The position numbers and the translations under genes were made by a program. 64,000 bases of DNA from an uncultured beta proteobacterium. GTDB lineage: Bacteria > Pseudomonadota > Gammaproteobacteria > Burkholderiales > Burkholderiaceae_E. The stretch spans positions 124,001 to 188,000 of the forward strand of contig CAIZNI010000015.1 of NCBI GenBank assembly GCA_903934295.1, written 5' to 3'. Below are positions 7,577 through 14,994 of this stretch, piece after piece. Within the stretch, counting starts at the first letter, position 1. Every line of letters starts with the position of its first letter. The notes below the pieces were generated by a model. The model was not told the DNA's origin. It saw only the letters and a program-made list of their open reading frames with translations, and ran no database searches.

Positions 7577-9913
7577 ATGAGCGAGTCAGCAGCGGGTGGG
7601 GTGATGCGGTTCGGCAGCGGGCAAGCGGTTCGCCGCGTCGAGGATGCGAGCCTGCTGATCGGGCAGGGTCAGTTCACCGACGACATGGCCGATGCCGACA
7701 CCCTGGTGCTGGCGTTCCTTCGCTCGCCCTACGCTCGTGCCCGCATCGTCTCGATCGATGTCGAGGCCGCCCGGGCGATGCCGGGGGTCGTGTCGGTGGT
7801 CACCGCCGCCGATCTCGTCGCCGGTGGCGTCAAGCCCCTGCCGCACGCTGCCGCCTTCAAGCGGGGCGATGGTTCGGGTGCGGTGTCCCCGCCGCGTTTT
7901 CCGCTGGCCGACGGATTCATCCGCTTTGCCGGTGAGGCGGTTGCCGCGGTCGTCGCGCACACCCGCGAGCAGGCGCGCGACGCGCTCGAGGCCATCGCGC
8001 TCGACGTCGAGGACCTGCCTTCGGTCACCGCGCTGACCGATGCGGTGGCCGATGGCGCGCCGGTACTCTGGCACGAGGCCCCCGACAATGTCGCCGCACA
8101 GGCCCGGTATGGCGATGTGGCCGCCGCGCAGGCCGCCTTCGAGGCCGCCGCCCATGTGGTGACCCTCGATCCGCTGGTCAACCAGCGTCTGGCGCCCGCC
8201 TCGATCGAGCCGCGCACCGTCATGGCCACGCACGACCCGGCCAGCGACCGGCTCACCATCCGCATGAGCACCCAGATGCCCGCGGGCGTGCGCAACCTGC
8301 TGGCCGACACCGTGCTGGGCTGTCCGAAGGAAAAGATCCGGGTCATCGTCGGCGATGTGGGCGGCGGATTCGGCATGAAGACCGGTCTCTACCCCGAAGA
8401 CGCGGTGGTGGCCTGGTGCGCGCGCAACCTGTCGCGCACCGTCCTGTGGACCGCCGATCGCAGCGAGGAGTTCCTCTCCGCGGTTCATGGTCGCGACACC
8501 CACACCCGGGCCCAGCTGGCGCTCGATGCCAATGGCCGCATCCAGGCCTTCCGGGTCCACTCGCTGGCCAATGTGGGCGCCTATGCGACGCCCACCGGCG
8601 TGGCGATCCAGCTGCTGATCGGTCCCTGGGTGCTCAGCAGCATCTACGACATCGGCCTGGTCGATTTCGATTTCCGCGCGGTGCTCACCAACACCGCGCC
8701 CACCGGCGCCTATCGCGGCGCCGGCCGTCCCGAATCCATCTACATCATCGAGCGGCTGATGGACGCCGCCGCGCGGCAGATCGGCATGGACGGGGCTGAG
8801 CTGCGCCGTCGCAACATGATCCGCCCCGAGCAGATGCCCTACCGCAATCCGATGGGTCAGGTCTACGACACCGGGCAGTTCGAAAAGGTGATGGATCAGG
8901 GGCTGGCGCTGGCCGACTGGGGTGGTTTCGAGGCGCGTGCCGCGCAATCGAAGGCCCGCGGTCGACTGCGCGGGCTCGGCCTGGCCACCTTCCTGGAATG
9001 GACCGGCGGCAACGCCCTCGAGGAGCGCGTCACCGTCAATGTGAAGCCCGACGGCATCATCGAGCTGGTTTCGGCCACGCAGGCGATGGGCCAGGGTCTG
9101 GCCACCACCTACGCCCAGCTCGCGGTCGACATTTTCCGCGTGCCGCTCGAGCGCATCCGCGTGATCCAGGGCGACACCGATCTGGCCACCGGCTTCGGCA
9201 GCGCCGGCTCGCGATCGCTGTTCACCGGCGGCACCGCGATCTCGGTCGCCAGCGAGCTCACCATCCAGCGGGCGCGCTCGCTGGCCGCCGACGCACTGGA
9301 GGCAGGCGAGCCCGACATCGAATACACCGAAGCGCTCTTCCGGGTGATCGGCACCGACCGCAGCATCGGGTTGTTCGAGCTGGCCGCCCGCCAGCCCGAC
9401 CAGCGGATCCAGATCGACTCGACCACCACGGTCGCCGGTCCGACATGGCCCAATGGTTGCCATGTCTGCGAGGTCGAGCTCGATCCGGTCACCGGCGAGA
9501 CCGAGGTGGTGGCTTATTCGTCGGTCAACGACGTCGGTCGGGTCGTCAACCCGATCATCGTGCGCGGCCAGCTCGACGGCGGCGCGTTGCAGGGGATCGG
9601 TCAGGCGCTCTGCGAGAACGTGGTCTACGACCGGGAATCCGGACAGCTGGTCAGCGGCAGCTTCCTCGACTACACCCTGCCGCGCGCCGATCTGCGCGTG
9701 CCGTTCCGGACCGAGATGGATGAATCCACGCCGTGCCTGAACAACGCGCTCGGGGTCAAGGGTGTGGGTGAACTGGGCACCATCGGCGCCACGCCGGCGG
9801 TGGTCAATGCGGTGGTCGATGCGCTGGCCCGTGCCGGTGTCGACACCCGCGCCCATCCGGTGCAGATGCCGGTCACGCCGGAGCAGGTCTGGCGGGTGCT
9901 CGCGACCCGCTGA
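7577..9913 (+). CDS. Molybdopterin-cytosine-dinucleotide hydroxylase, large (catalytic) subunit of the xanthine dehydrogenase/CO dehydrogenase family
   Basis: A 778-residue large subunit that would hydroxylate a substrate at a Mo centre. It shows the family N-terminus (RRVEDASLLIGQGQFTDD), the Mo-cofactor loop GGGFGMK near residues 262-268, the active-site loop AYRGAGR at 378-384, and the catalytic Glu at about 732 in GVKGVGELGT. AYRGAGR is the 'form II' loop; the AYRCSFR loop of genuine CO dehydrogenase is absent, so CO oxidation is unlikely. An aromatic, N-heterocyclic or aldehyde substrate is more probable. Family enzymes need a [2Fe-2S] small subunit and usually an FAD subunit; neither is encoded next to it or elsewhere in the window. 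Probably co-transcribed with and regulated by the IclR gene. Confidence 0.9.
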   Translation: MSESAAGGVMRFGSGQAVRRVEDASLLIGQGQFTDDMADADTLVLAFLRSPYARARIVSIDVEAARAMPGVVSVVTAADLVAGGVKPLPHAAAFKRGDGSGAVSPPRFPLADGFIRFAGEAVAAVVAHTREQARDALEAIALDVEDLPSVTALTDAVADGAPVLWHEAPDNVAAQARYGDVAAAQAAFEAAAHVVTLDPLVNQRLAPASIEPRTVMATHDPASDRLTIRMSTQMPAGVRNLLADTVLGCPKEKIRVIVGDVGGGFGMKTGLYPEDAVVAWCARNLSRTVLWTADRSEEFLSAVHGRDTHTRAQLALDANGRIQAFRVHSLANVGAYATPTGVAIQLLIGPWVLSSIYDIGLVDFDFRAVLTNTAPTGAYRGAGRPESIYIIERLMDAAARQIGMDGAELRRRNMIRPEQMPYRNPMGQVYDTGQFEKVMDQGLALADWGGFEARAAQSKARGRLRGLGLATFLEWTGGNALEERVTVNVKPDGIIELVSATQAMGQGLATTYAQLAVDIFRVPLERIRVIQGDTDLATGFGSAGSRSLFTGGTAISVASELTIQRARSLAADALEAGEPDIEYTEALFRVIGTDRSIGLFELAARQPDQRIQIDSTTTVAGPTWPNGCHVCEVELDPVTGETEVVAYSSVNDVGRVVNPIIVRGQLDGGALQGIGQALCENVVYDRESGQLVSGSFLDYTLPRADLRVPFRTEMDESTPCLNNALGVKGVGELGTIGATPAVVNAVVDALARAGVDTRAHPVQMPVTPEQVWRVLATR

Positions 9914-9977
9914 CGCGGCCTGCTGCGCCAGCGCGCGTGCCAGTGGCGCGCGCGCCCGAGCGCAATCCGCCGTTTCC

Positions 9978-10844
9978 TCAGGCCTCGGCGATGACCGTGT
10001 TGCGCAGCACGCCGATGCGATCGATGTCGATTTCGATCACATCCCCCGGCTTCATCCAGACGGGCGGCTCGCGGCGCGAGCCCACGCCGCCTGGCGTCCC
10101 GGTGACGATCACATCGCCCGCCGCGAGCGGCGCCACCGTCGACAGATAGGCGATCTGGCTCGGGATGTCGTGGATCATCATGTCGGTGGTGGCCCGTTGC
10201 ATCTCGCGCCCGTTCAGCCGGGTCACCAGCGTCATCGTCGCCCCGCCAGCGATCTCGTCGGCGCTCACCATCCAGGGTCCGAAGCCGCCGGTGTGCCAGA
10301 AGTTCTTGCCCGGTCCGAACTGCTGGGTGTGGCGCTGCCAGTCGCGAATGGTGCCGTCGTTGTAGCAGGCGTAGCCGGCGATGTGCTCCCAGGCCCGTTC
10401 CGGCGCGATCCGGCGCCCGGGCTTGCCGATGATGACCGCGATCTCGCCCTCGTAGTCGAGCTGTGTCGACTCGGGCGGACAGGGGATCGGCTGACCGTGG
10501 CCGACCTGCGAGTCGGCCACCCGCATGAAGAACATCGGCTTGTCGGTCACTTCGCGCCGGGTCTCGCGCACATGCTCGGCGTAATTGAGCCCGCAGCACC
10601 AGATCTTGCCCGGATTGGGGATCACCGGCAGCAGGGTAAGACCGGCCAGCGCGAAGTCCGGCGCTCGGCCCGCCAGCGCGGCGCGCGCCTGGTCCAGGCC
10701 GTCGCCGGCCAGCAGCGCTTTCAGGTCGGCGAAGCGCCCGCCGAGCGCGCGCCCGAGATCGACCACGCCTTGTTCGGTGCCCGCCGGGCCGATCACCGCG
10801 CCGAAGCCGGCCCGGCCGTCGCGCTCGAAGCTGACCAGTTTCAT
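9978..10844 (-). CDS. Fumarylacetoacetate hydrolase (FAH) family protein
   Basis: A 288-residue protein with the FAH-fold C-terminal domain. NPGKIWCCGLNYAEH near residue 80-90 starts the domain, LDYEGEIAVIIGK near 130 supplies metal-binding glutamates, and VIVTGTPGGVG near 245 is the conserved turn. Family members are Mg2+- or Mn2+-dependent C-C hydrolases, hydratases or decarboxylases acting on 2-oxo or acylpyruvate intermediates, often in aromatic ring-cleavage pathways. The gene diverges from a small VOC protein with an extradiol-dioxygenase look across a 101-bp control region, and converges on the molybdenum hydroxylase. A ring-degradation role is plausible, not shown. Confidence 0.88.
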   Translation of the reverse strand: MKLVSFERDGRAGFGAVIGPAGTEQGVVDLGRALGGRFADLKALLAGDGLDQARAALAGRAPDFALAGLTLLPVIPNPGKIWCCGLNYAEHVRETRREVTDKPMFFMRVADSQVGHGQPIPCPPESTQLDYEGEIAVIIGKPGRRIAPERAWEHIAGYACYNDGTIRDWQRHTQQFGPGKNFWHTGGFGPWMVSADEIAGGATMTLVTRLNGREMQRATTDMMIHDIPSQIAYLSTVAPLAAGDVIVTGTPGGVGSRREPPVWMKPGDVIEIDIDRIGVLRNTVIAEA

Positions 10845-10871
10845 GTCGATTCCTGGATGAGAGTTGGAAGA

Positions 10872-10888
10872 TCCCGAATAATGCGGGA
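10872..10888. promoter_or_regulatory. Inverted repeat TCCCG-N7-CGGGA in the divergent FAH/VOC promoter region
   Basis: Perfect 5-bp arms 7 bases apart, centred in the 101-bp gap between the two divergent genes. Its core CCGAATAATGCGGG differs at only 2 of 14 positions from CCGCATAATGGGGG at 6658-6671 in front of the IclR gene. That makes it a candidate site for the same regulator; alternatively both are -10 regions. Confidence 0.45.
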
Positions 10889-10945
10889 AAGGCAGGTCGG
10901 ACGATCGCGGTCAGGCGCCGAATCATCTTGCGCTGGGGAACGCTC

Positions 10946-11497
10946 ATGTCCGGAATTGGTCTTGCTTTCAGCCACGTCGGCATCCACGTGACCCACATGG
11001 CGCCGATGGAGGATTTCTATCGCGGGGTGCTCGAGTTCACCGTCACCGACCGTGGCCAGCTCGGCGCGCCCGGGCGCGAGGTCGACCTCGTGTTCCTGAG
11101 CCGCGATCCGGACGAGCATCACCAGATTGTGCTGGCCAGCGGGCGTCCGCCCGATCTGCCGTTCAACGTCATCAATCAGCTGTCCCTGCGGGCCGACAGC
11201 CTCGCCACGCTCAAGACGCTTTACGCCCGCCTGCAGGCCGCGCACGCGGGCGGCCTCTCGCCGGTGACCCACGGCAACGCATTGTCGGTTTATGCCCGCG
11301 ATCCGGAAGGCAATCGACTCGAGCTCTTCATCGACCTGCCCTGGTATGTGAACCAGCCGGTCGCGCTGCCGCTGGACCTGAACCGCGACGACGAACAGAT
11401 CATGGCCGATGCCCTGGTGCTGGCCAGTGGTCTGCCGGGCTTTCGCCCGCGCGCGCAATGGCGCGCCGAGATGGCCCGCCGGATGGGGCGCGAGTAG
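10946..11497 (+). CDS. VOC-family protein, extradiol dioxygenase/glyoxalase-like
   Basis: A 183-residue vicinal-oxygen-chelate protein. FSHVGIHVTHMAPMEDFYRGVLEF provides a metal-ligand His in the first strand, and the C-terminal DPEGNRLELFID gives the last-ligand Glu typical of extradiol dioxygenases and glyoxalases. A central HGNALSVYARDP segment could contain the third ligand. The frame is open further upstream from a TTG at 10928, but the ATG at 10946 has GGGGAA at 10935-10940 and starts the fold. Divergent from the FAH hydrolase. Possibly an ortho-diol-type oxygenase feeding the FAH enzyme, though VOC proteins are too varied for certainty. Confidence 0.78.
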   Translation: MSGIGLAFSHVGIHVTHMAPMEDFYRGVLEFTVTDRGQLGAPGREVDLVFLSRDPDEHHQIVLASGRPPDLPFNVINQLSLRADSLATLKTLYARLQAAHAGGLSPVTHGNALSVYARDPEGNRLELFIDLPWYVNQPVALPLDLNRDDEQIMADALVLASGLPGFRPRAQWRAEMARRMGRE

Positions 11498-11502
11498 GCT
11501 CG

Positions 11503-11524
11503 GGGGCTGCGGTGATGCAGCCCC
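11503..11524. terminator. GC-rich hairpin between convergent genes
   Basis: GGGGCTGC and GCAGCCCC form a perfect 8-bp stem around a GGTGAT loop, directly after the VOC stop codon and before the Bug-receptor stop. There is no T-run on either strand, so it may act as a weak or Rho-assisted bidirectional terminator. Confidence 0.5.
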
Positions 11525-11554
11525 GTCCCCGCGGGCGAGGCCTCCCGCCGGCGG

Positions 11555-12529
11555 TTATTTCTCGACCAGGCTCATTGTCTTGCCCAGCTCGCGATAGCGC
11601 GCCGTCTCGGCCGTGATCAGTGCGCGCAGCTGCTCCCCGGTACCCGCGACCGTTTCGCCGCCGCCCTGCTTCTCGTTGTAAGCGGCGTATTCGGGCGAGT
11701 TGAGGATCTTCAGCAGGATTTCCTCCAGCTTGCGGGCGATCGGCTCGGGCGTGCGGGCGGGCACGCCGAAGCCGGTCCAGACCATCAGCTCGTAGGGCAC
11801 GCCCTGTTCGGTGATGCTGGGCACCTTCGGCAGGAAGGGGTGGCGCCCCGGGCCAGTGACGCCCAGCGGACGCAGCCGGCCGCCCTCGATCAGCGGCATC
11901 GCTCCGCCGGTATCGGTGATCGCCACATCGATGTCGCCCGCGATGACATCGTTGTTCGCCTGTCCTGCGCCCTTGTAGGCCACATGGATGAATTCGGCGC
12001 CGGTCAGCTTCTGCAGTGACAGCGCGCCAATCCGGTAGTGATGGCCGTAGTTCGACATCTTGACGGTGCCCGGCTTGGCGCGCGCCTCGGCGATCACGTC
12101 GTTGAAGGTCCGAAAGCGCGAATTCGCCCCGGTCACCATCACCGCGTACGAGCGCGAGATGTAGGCCACCGGGCGGATGTCGCGCAGCGGGTCGTAGGGC
12201 ACGTCGGGTCGCAGCAGCGGGGTCAGCACCATGGGTGACGGAGTCAGGTACATCAGGGTGTGACCGTCGGCCGGGCTGGCCAGCAGCGCCTGCACCGCGA
12301 TCAGCCCGTCGCCGCCCGGCCGGTTCTCGACCACGCCCGACTGGCCGGTGAGCTTGCCGAAACGCTCGGCGATGAAGCGGGTGCCGGTGTCGGCGCCGCT
12401 GCCGGGGCCCAGCCCGACGATGAAGCGAACCGGCTTGCTGGGATAGGCGGTGGCTTGTGAAAAGGCGCGCGGCGAGGTGAGCAGTGCGGCGGCGCCGGCG
12501 GCCAGGCCGGTCAGAACATGACGTCTCAA
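11555..12529 (-). CDS. Tripartite tricarboxylate transporter substrate-binding protein (Bug family)
   Basis: A 324-residue periplasmic receptor. A Tat/Sec-like signal (MRRH, then a hydrophobic run to about residue 25, AFSQA) is followed by YPSKPVRFIVGLGPGSGADT, the Bug-family opening with the ligand-binding loop, and VVENRPGGDGL near 65. The start is TTG: the reverse strand reads GGAGATTCTCTTG, with a well-spaced GGAG. No TctA or TctB membrane genes lie nearby, as is usual for expanded Bug receptors. It is last in a minus-strand run after two acyl-CoA dehydrogenase genes, so the ligand may be a carboxylate handled by them. Confidence 0.9.
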   Translation of the reverse strand: MRRHVLTGLAAGAAALLTSPRAFSQATAYPSKPVRFIVGLGPGSGADTGTRFIAERFGKLTGQSGVVENRPGGDGLIAVQALLASPADGHTLMYLTPSPMVLTPLLRPDVPYDPLRDIRPVAYISRSYAVMVTGANSRFRTFNDVIAEARAKPGTVKMSNYGHHYRIGALSLQKLTGAEFIHVAYKGAGQANNDVIAGDIDVAITDTGGAMPLIEGGRLRPLGVTGPGRHPFLPKVPSITEQGVPYELMVWTGFGVPARTPEPIARKLEEILLKILNSPEYAAYNEKQGGGETVAGTGEQLRALITAETARYRELGKTMSLVEK

Positions 12530-12596
12530 GAGAATCTCCAGGTGCTGCGGTAAAGGGAATGCAGGTGGTGCAGGAAAGAGGCCGGATGGCCTCGGG

Positions 12597-13697
12597 TCAG
12601 GTGGGCGGGAGCGGCGACGGTTCGAATCGCCGAGTGGTCATCGCAGGCCAGAAACCGGCGCCGCGGGCGGCAATCGCCTGTTCGCCCAGGCGCTGCGCCC
12701 ACCAGGCGTCCGAGCCGCAGGCTTCGCGCCAGGCCCACAGGCGCCGGGTGGCGAACTGCAGCGAGTGTTCGTGGGTAAAGCCGATGGCGCCATGCACCTG
12801 ATGGGCGATCGAGGTGCCGCGGGTGGCGGCTTCGCCGACCCGGATCTTGGCGACCGCGGCGCTGAACTCGGTGGCGGTGCAGTCGCGATTCTGTGACGAC
12901 GGTGCGTCGGCGCAGGCCACCAGCGCGGCGACCCGCGCCGAGCAGACATCGCCGGCCAGCAGCGCGAGCGATTGCTGGATCGCCTGGTTGCGTCCGATGG
13001 GACGTCCGAACTGCACCCGGTCGCCGGCGTAGCGCACCGACTCCTCGAGCAGCCGTTCCAGGGCGCCCACCATCATCGCGCTGCGCGCGATTGCGCCCAG
13101 CGTACGAAGGGGCAGCGCCAGCGCGGGCAGGGGGCTGTCGAACAGCGCCAGGCAGGGCGCCGCCTCGAGATCCACCGTGTCGCAGGGCTCGCCGGCGTGG
13201 TCGCTGCGCCGGGTCAGGCGCGCCGTGGCGATGTCGCTCAGGTCGATGACCGCCAGTCGCCCGCCCGCGAGCGCCACCAGCGCCCACCGGCAGTGGCCGG
13301 CCCAGGCGACCCGCTGCGCCTGTCCATGCAGTCGCGAACCGCCGGCCGCCTCGCGCAGCGCGATCCGGTTCAGCGTGCCTTCCTCGATCAGCGCGACCGG
13401 TCCGTCGGGCAGGTCGATGCCGGCCAGCGAAAGCAGCAGGGTCGCGATCATCGTCTCGGCCAGCGGCAGCGGCGCCTGCCAGTAACCGACGCCGCGCAGG
13501 ATCGGGTAGGCCTCGCCCCACGAAGCGCCGATGCCGCCGCGGTCTTCGGCGGCCAGCGCGATCCCGAAGCCGCTGTCGGCGGTCAGGTTCCACAGGGCGG
13601 CCGGCCACTGGCCTGCCTCGAAGCGCTCCAGCAGTTTCTTGTCGACATTGTTCGAGAACAGCCGTTCGGCGCTCTGGCCGATCATCGATTCGCTCAT
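12597..13697 (-). CDS. Acyl-CoA dehydrogenase family protein, small divergent subunit
   Basis: A 366-residue protein with the acyl-CoA dehydrogenase fold but weak motifs. The C-terminal half (VRYAGDRVQFGRPIGRNQAIQ and HQVHGAIGFTHEHSLQFATRRL) is clearly of the family and supplies FAD-dimer contacts. The mid-domain SEPxxGSD motif and an obvious catalytic Glu are not visible. The gene overlaps the stop of the better-conserved upstream dehydrogenase by 4 bp (ATGA). This matches heteromeric alpha2beta2 enzymes such as actinobacterial FadE pairs acting on side chains of steroid-type or other bulky acyl-CoAs, in which only one subunit carries the catalytic base. Confidence 0.85.
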   Translation of the reverse strand: MSESMIGQSAERLFSNNVDKKLLERFEAGQWPAALWNLTADSGFGIALAAEDRGGIGASWGEAYPILRGVGYWQAPLPLAETMIATLLLSLAGIDLPDGPVALIEEGTLNRIALREAAGGSRLHGQAQRVAWAGHCRWALVALAGGRLAVIDLSDIATARLTRRSDHAGEPCDTVDLEAAPCLALFDSPLPALALPLRTLGAIARSAMMVGALERLLEESVRYAGDRVQFGRPIGRNQAIQQSLALLAGDVCSARVAALVACADAPSSQNRDCTATEFSAAVAKIRVGEAATRGTSIAHQVHGAIGFTHEHSLQFATRRLWAWREACGSDAWWAQRLGEQAIAARGAGFWPAMTTRRFEPSPLPPT

Positions 13698-14833
13698 CGC
13701 AGTCCCAGTCCCTTGGCAATGATGCCGCGCAGGATCTCGCGCGTGCCACCGCGCAGCGAGAACGAGGGCGCGGCCAGTGTGGTGTATCGCATCGCGGTGT
13801 CCAGCGGCGAACCGGGTTGCGCGCTGCCGCCATACAGGTCGTGGGCGACGTCGGGCATTGCCTGTTCGACCAGCGCGCCCTGGTCCTTCACCAGCGCGGC
13901 GGCCAGCGCCGGGTTCTCGCCACGCGCCAGCATGCCCGAGACGCCCAGCGACATCTGGCGCAGGGTGGCGTAGCTGGCGGCGATGCGGCCCAGCGCGACT
14001 GCCTGGCGCGCATCACCCGGGTCGGCGACCTCGAGCATTTCCATCATCAGCTGGGTGCTGCTCAGATAGCGCTCGGGCCCGCTGCGCTCGAACGCGAGTT
14101 CGCCCGACACCTGGCTCCAGCCATCGCCCTCGACGCCGATCAGGTGGTGGGGAGGGACGAGCACGTCATCGAAGGTGACCTCATTGAAGTCGTGCTCGCC
14201 CAACTGGTTGCGGATCGGGCGCACCGTCAGTCCGGGCGTGTTCATGTCGATCAGCAACTGCGACATCCCGCCGTGGCGCTGCGCACCCGCGTCGCCGGTG
14301 CGCACCAGCGCGATCATGTAATGCGCCTGATGCGCGCGCGAGGTCCAGACCTTGCGCCCGTTGACCACCCAGCCGGCGTCGGTGCGGACTGCCCGGGTGC
14401 GGATCGAGGCCAGGTCGGAACCGGAGTCCGGTTCGCTCATGCCGATGCAAAAGCACAGTTCGCCGCGCACGATCCGCGGCACGATTTCGGGGGCAAGCAG
14501 GTCAGGCGACATGCGCATCAGCAGCAGCGCGCTCTGGCGCTCGGCCACCCAGTGCGCCCCCACTGGTGCGCCCGCCGCCAGCAACTCCTCCAGGACCACA
14601 TAGCGCTCGAGCAGCGAACGTTCGCCGCCGCCGTAGCGCTTGGGCCAGGTCATGCCGATCCAGCCGCGCGCGCCCAGTTGCCGGCTGAAGGCCGGATCCG
14701 AGCCCGACCAGTTGCGCACCCGCTTGGCAACGGGGTAATCGGCCAGCGCCTGCGCCAGGAATTCCCGAACCTCGGCGCGCAGTGCGTCGCAGTCAGGGGG
14801 CAGGACGCAGGGACTGATGCTGGGCAGTTCCAT
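13694..14833 (-). CDS. Acyl-CoA dehydrogenase family protein, conserved subunit
   Basis: A 379-residue acyl-CoA dehydrogenase, FAD-dependent, introducing a double bond into an acyl-CoA thioester. GWIGMTWPKRYGGG near residue 57, IGMSEPDSGSDLASIRT near 130 and VNGRKVWTSRAHQA near 155 are the standard N-terminal and mid-domain motifs; the C-terminal SLRGGTREILRGIIAKGLG is the FAD and NAD-like end motif. A Glu in LAFERSGPERY near 230 could serve as base by analogy with isovaleryl-CoA dehydrogenase. Translationally coupled to the downstream partner subunit. Most likely one heteromeric enzyme with it; electron acceptor ETF is not encoded here. Confidence 0.9.
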   Translation of the reverse strand: MELPSISPCVLPPDCDALRAEVREFLAQALADYPVAKRVRNWSGSDPAFSRQLGARGWIGMTWPKRYGGGERSLLERYVVLEELLAAGAPVGAHWVAERQSALLLMRMSPDLLAPEIVPRIVRGELCFCIGMSEPDSGSDLASIRTRAVRTDAGWVVNGRKVWTSRAHQAHYMIALVRTGDAGAQRHGGMSQLLIDMNTPGLTVRPIRNQLGEHDFNEVTFDDVLVPPHHLIGVEGDGWSQVSGELAFERSGPERYLSSTQLMMEMLEVADPGDARQAVALGRIAASYATLRQMSLGVSGMLARGENPALAAALVKDQGALVEQAMPDVAHDLYGGSAQPGSPLDTAMRYTTLAAPSFSLRGGTREILRGIIAKGLGLR

Positions 14834-14994
14834 CGGCGGGACCTTTGAGTCGGGGTGAGTCGGATGCAGGAGGGATTTTCATCCCGTTCGGCAGCATGGG
14901 CAATCGACTCGCCGGCAGCACCGGGCGAAATCGAACCAGCCCGCTGCGTCGGCCTGGCTGGCGCTGCGGCGGCAGGAAACGCCGGCCGGGGTCT

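Noticed and set aside
7577-9913. Aerobic CO dehydrogenase (coxL)
   Set aside because: The active-site loop is AYRGAGR rather than AYRCSFR, and the CoxM and CoxS genes are absent.
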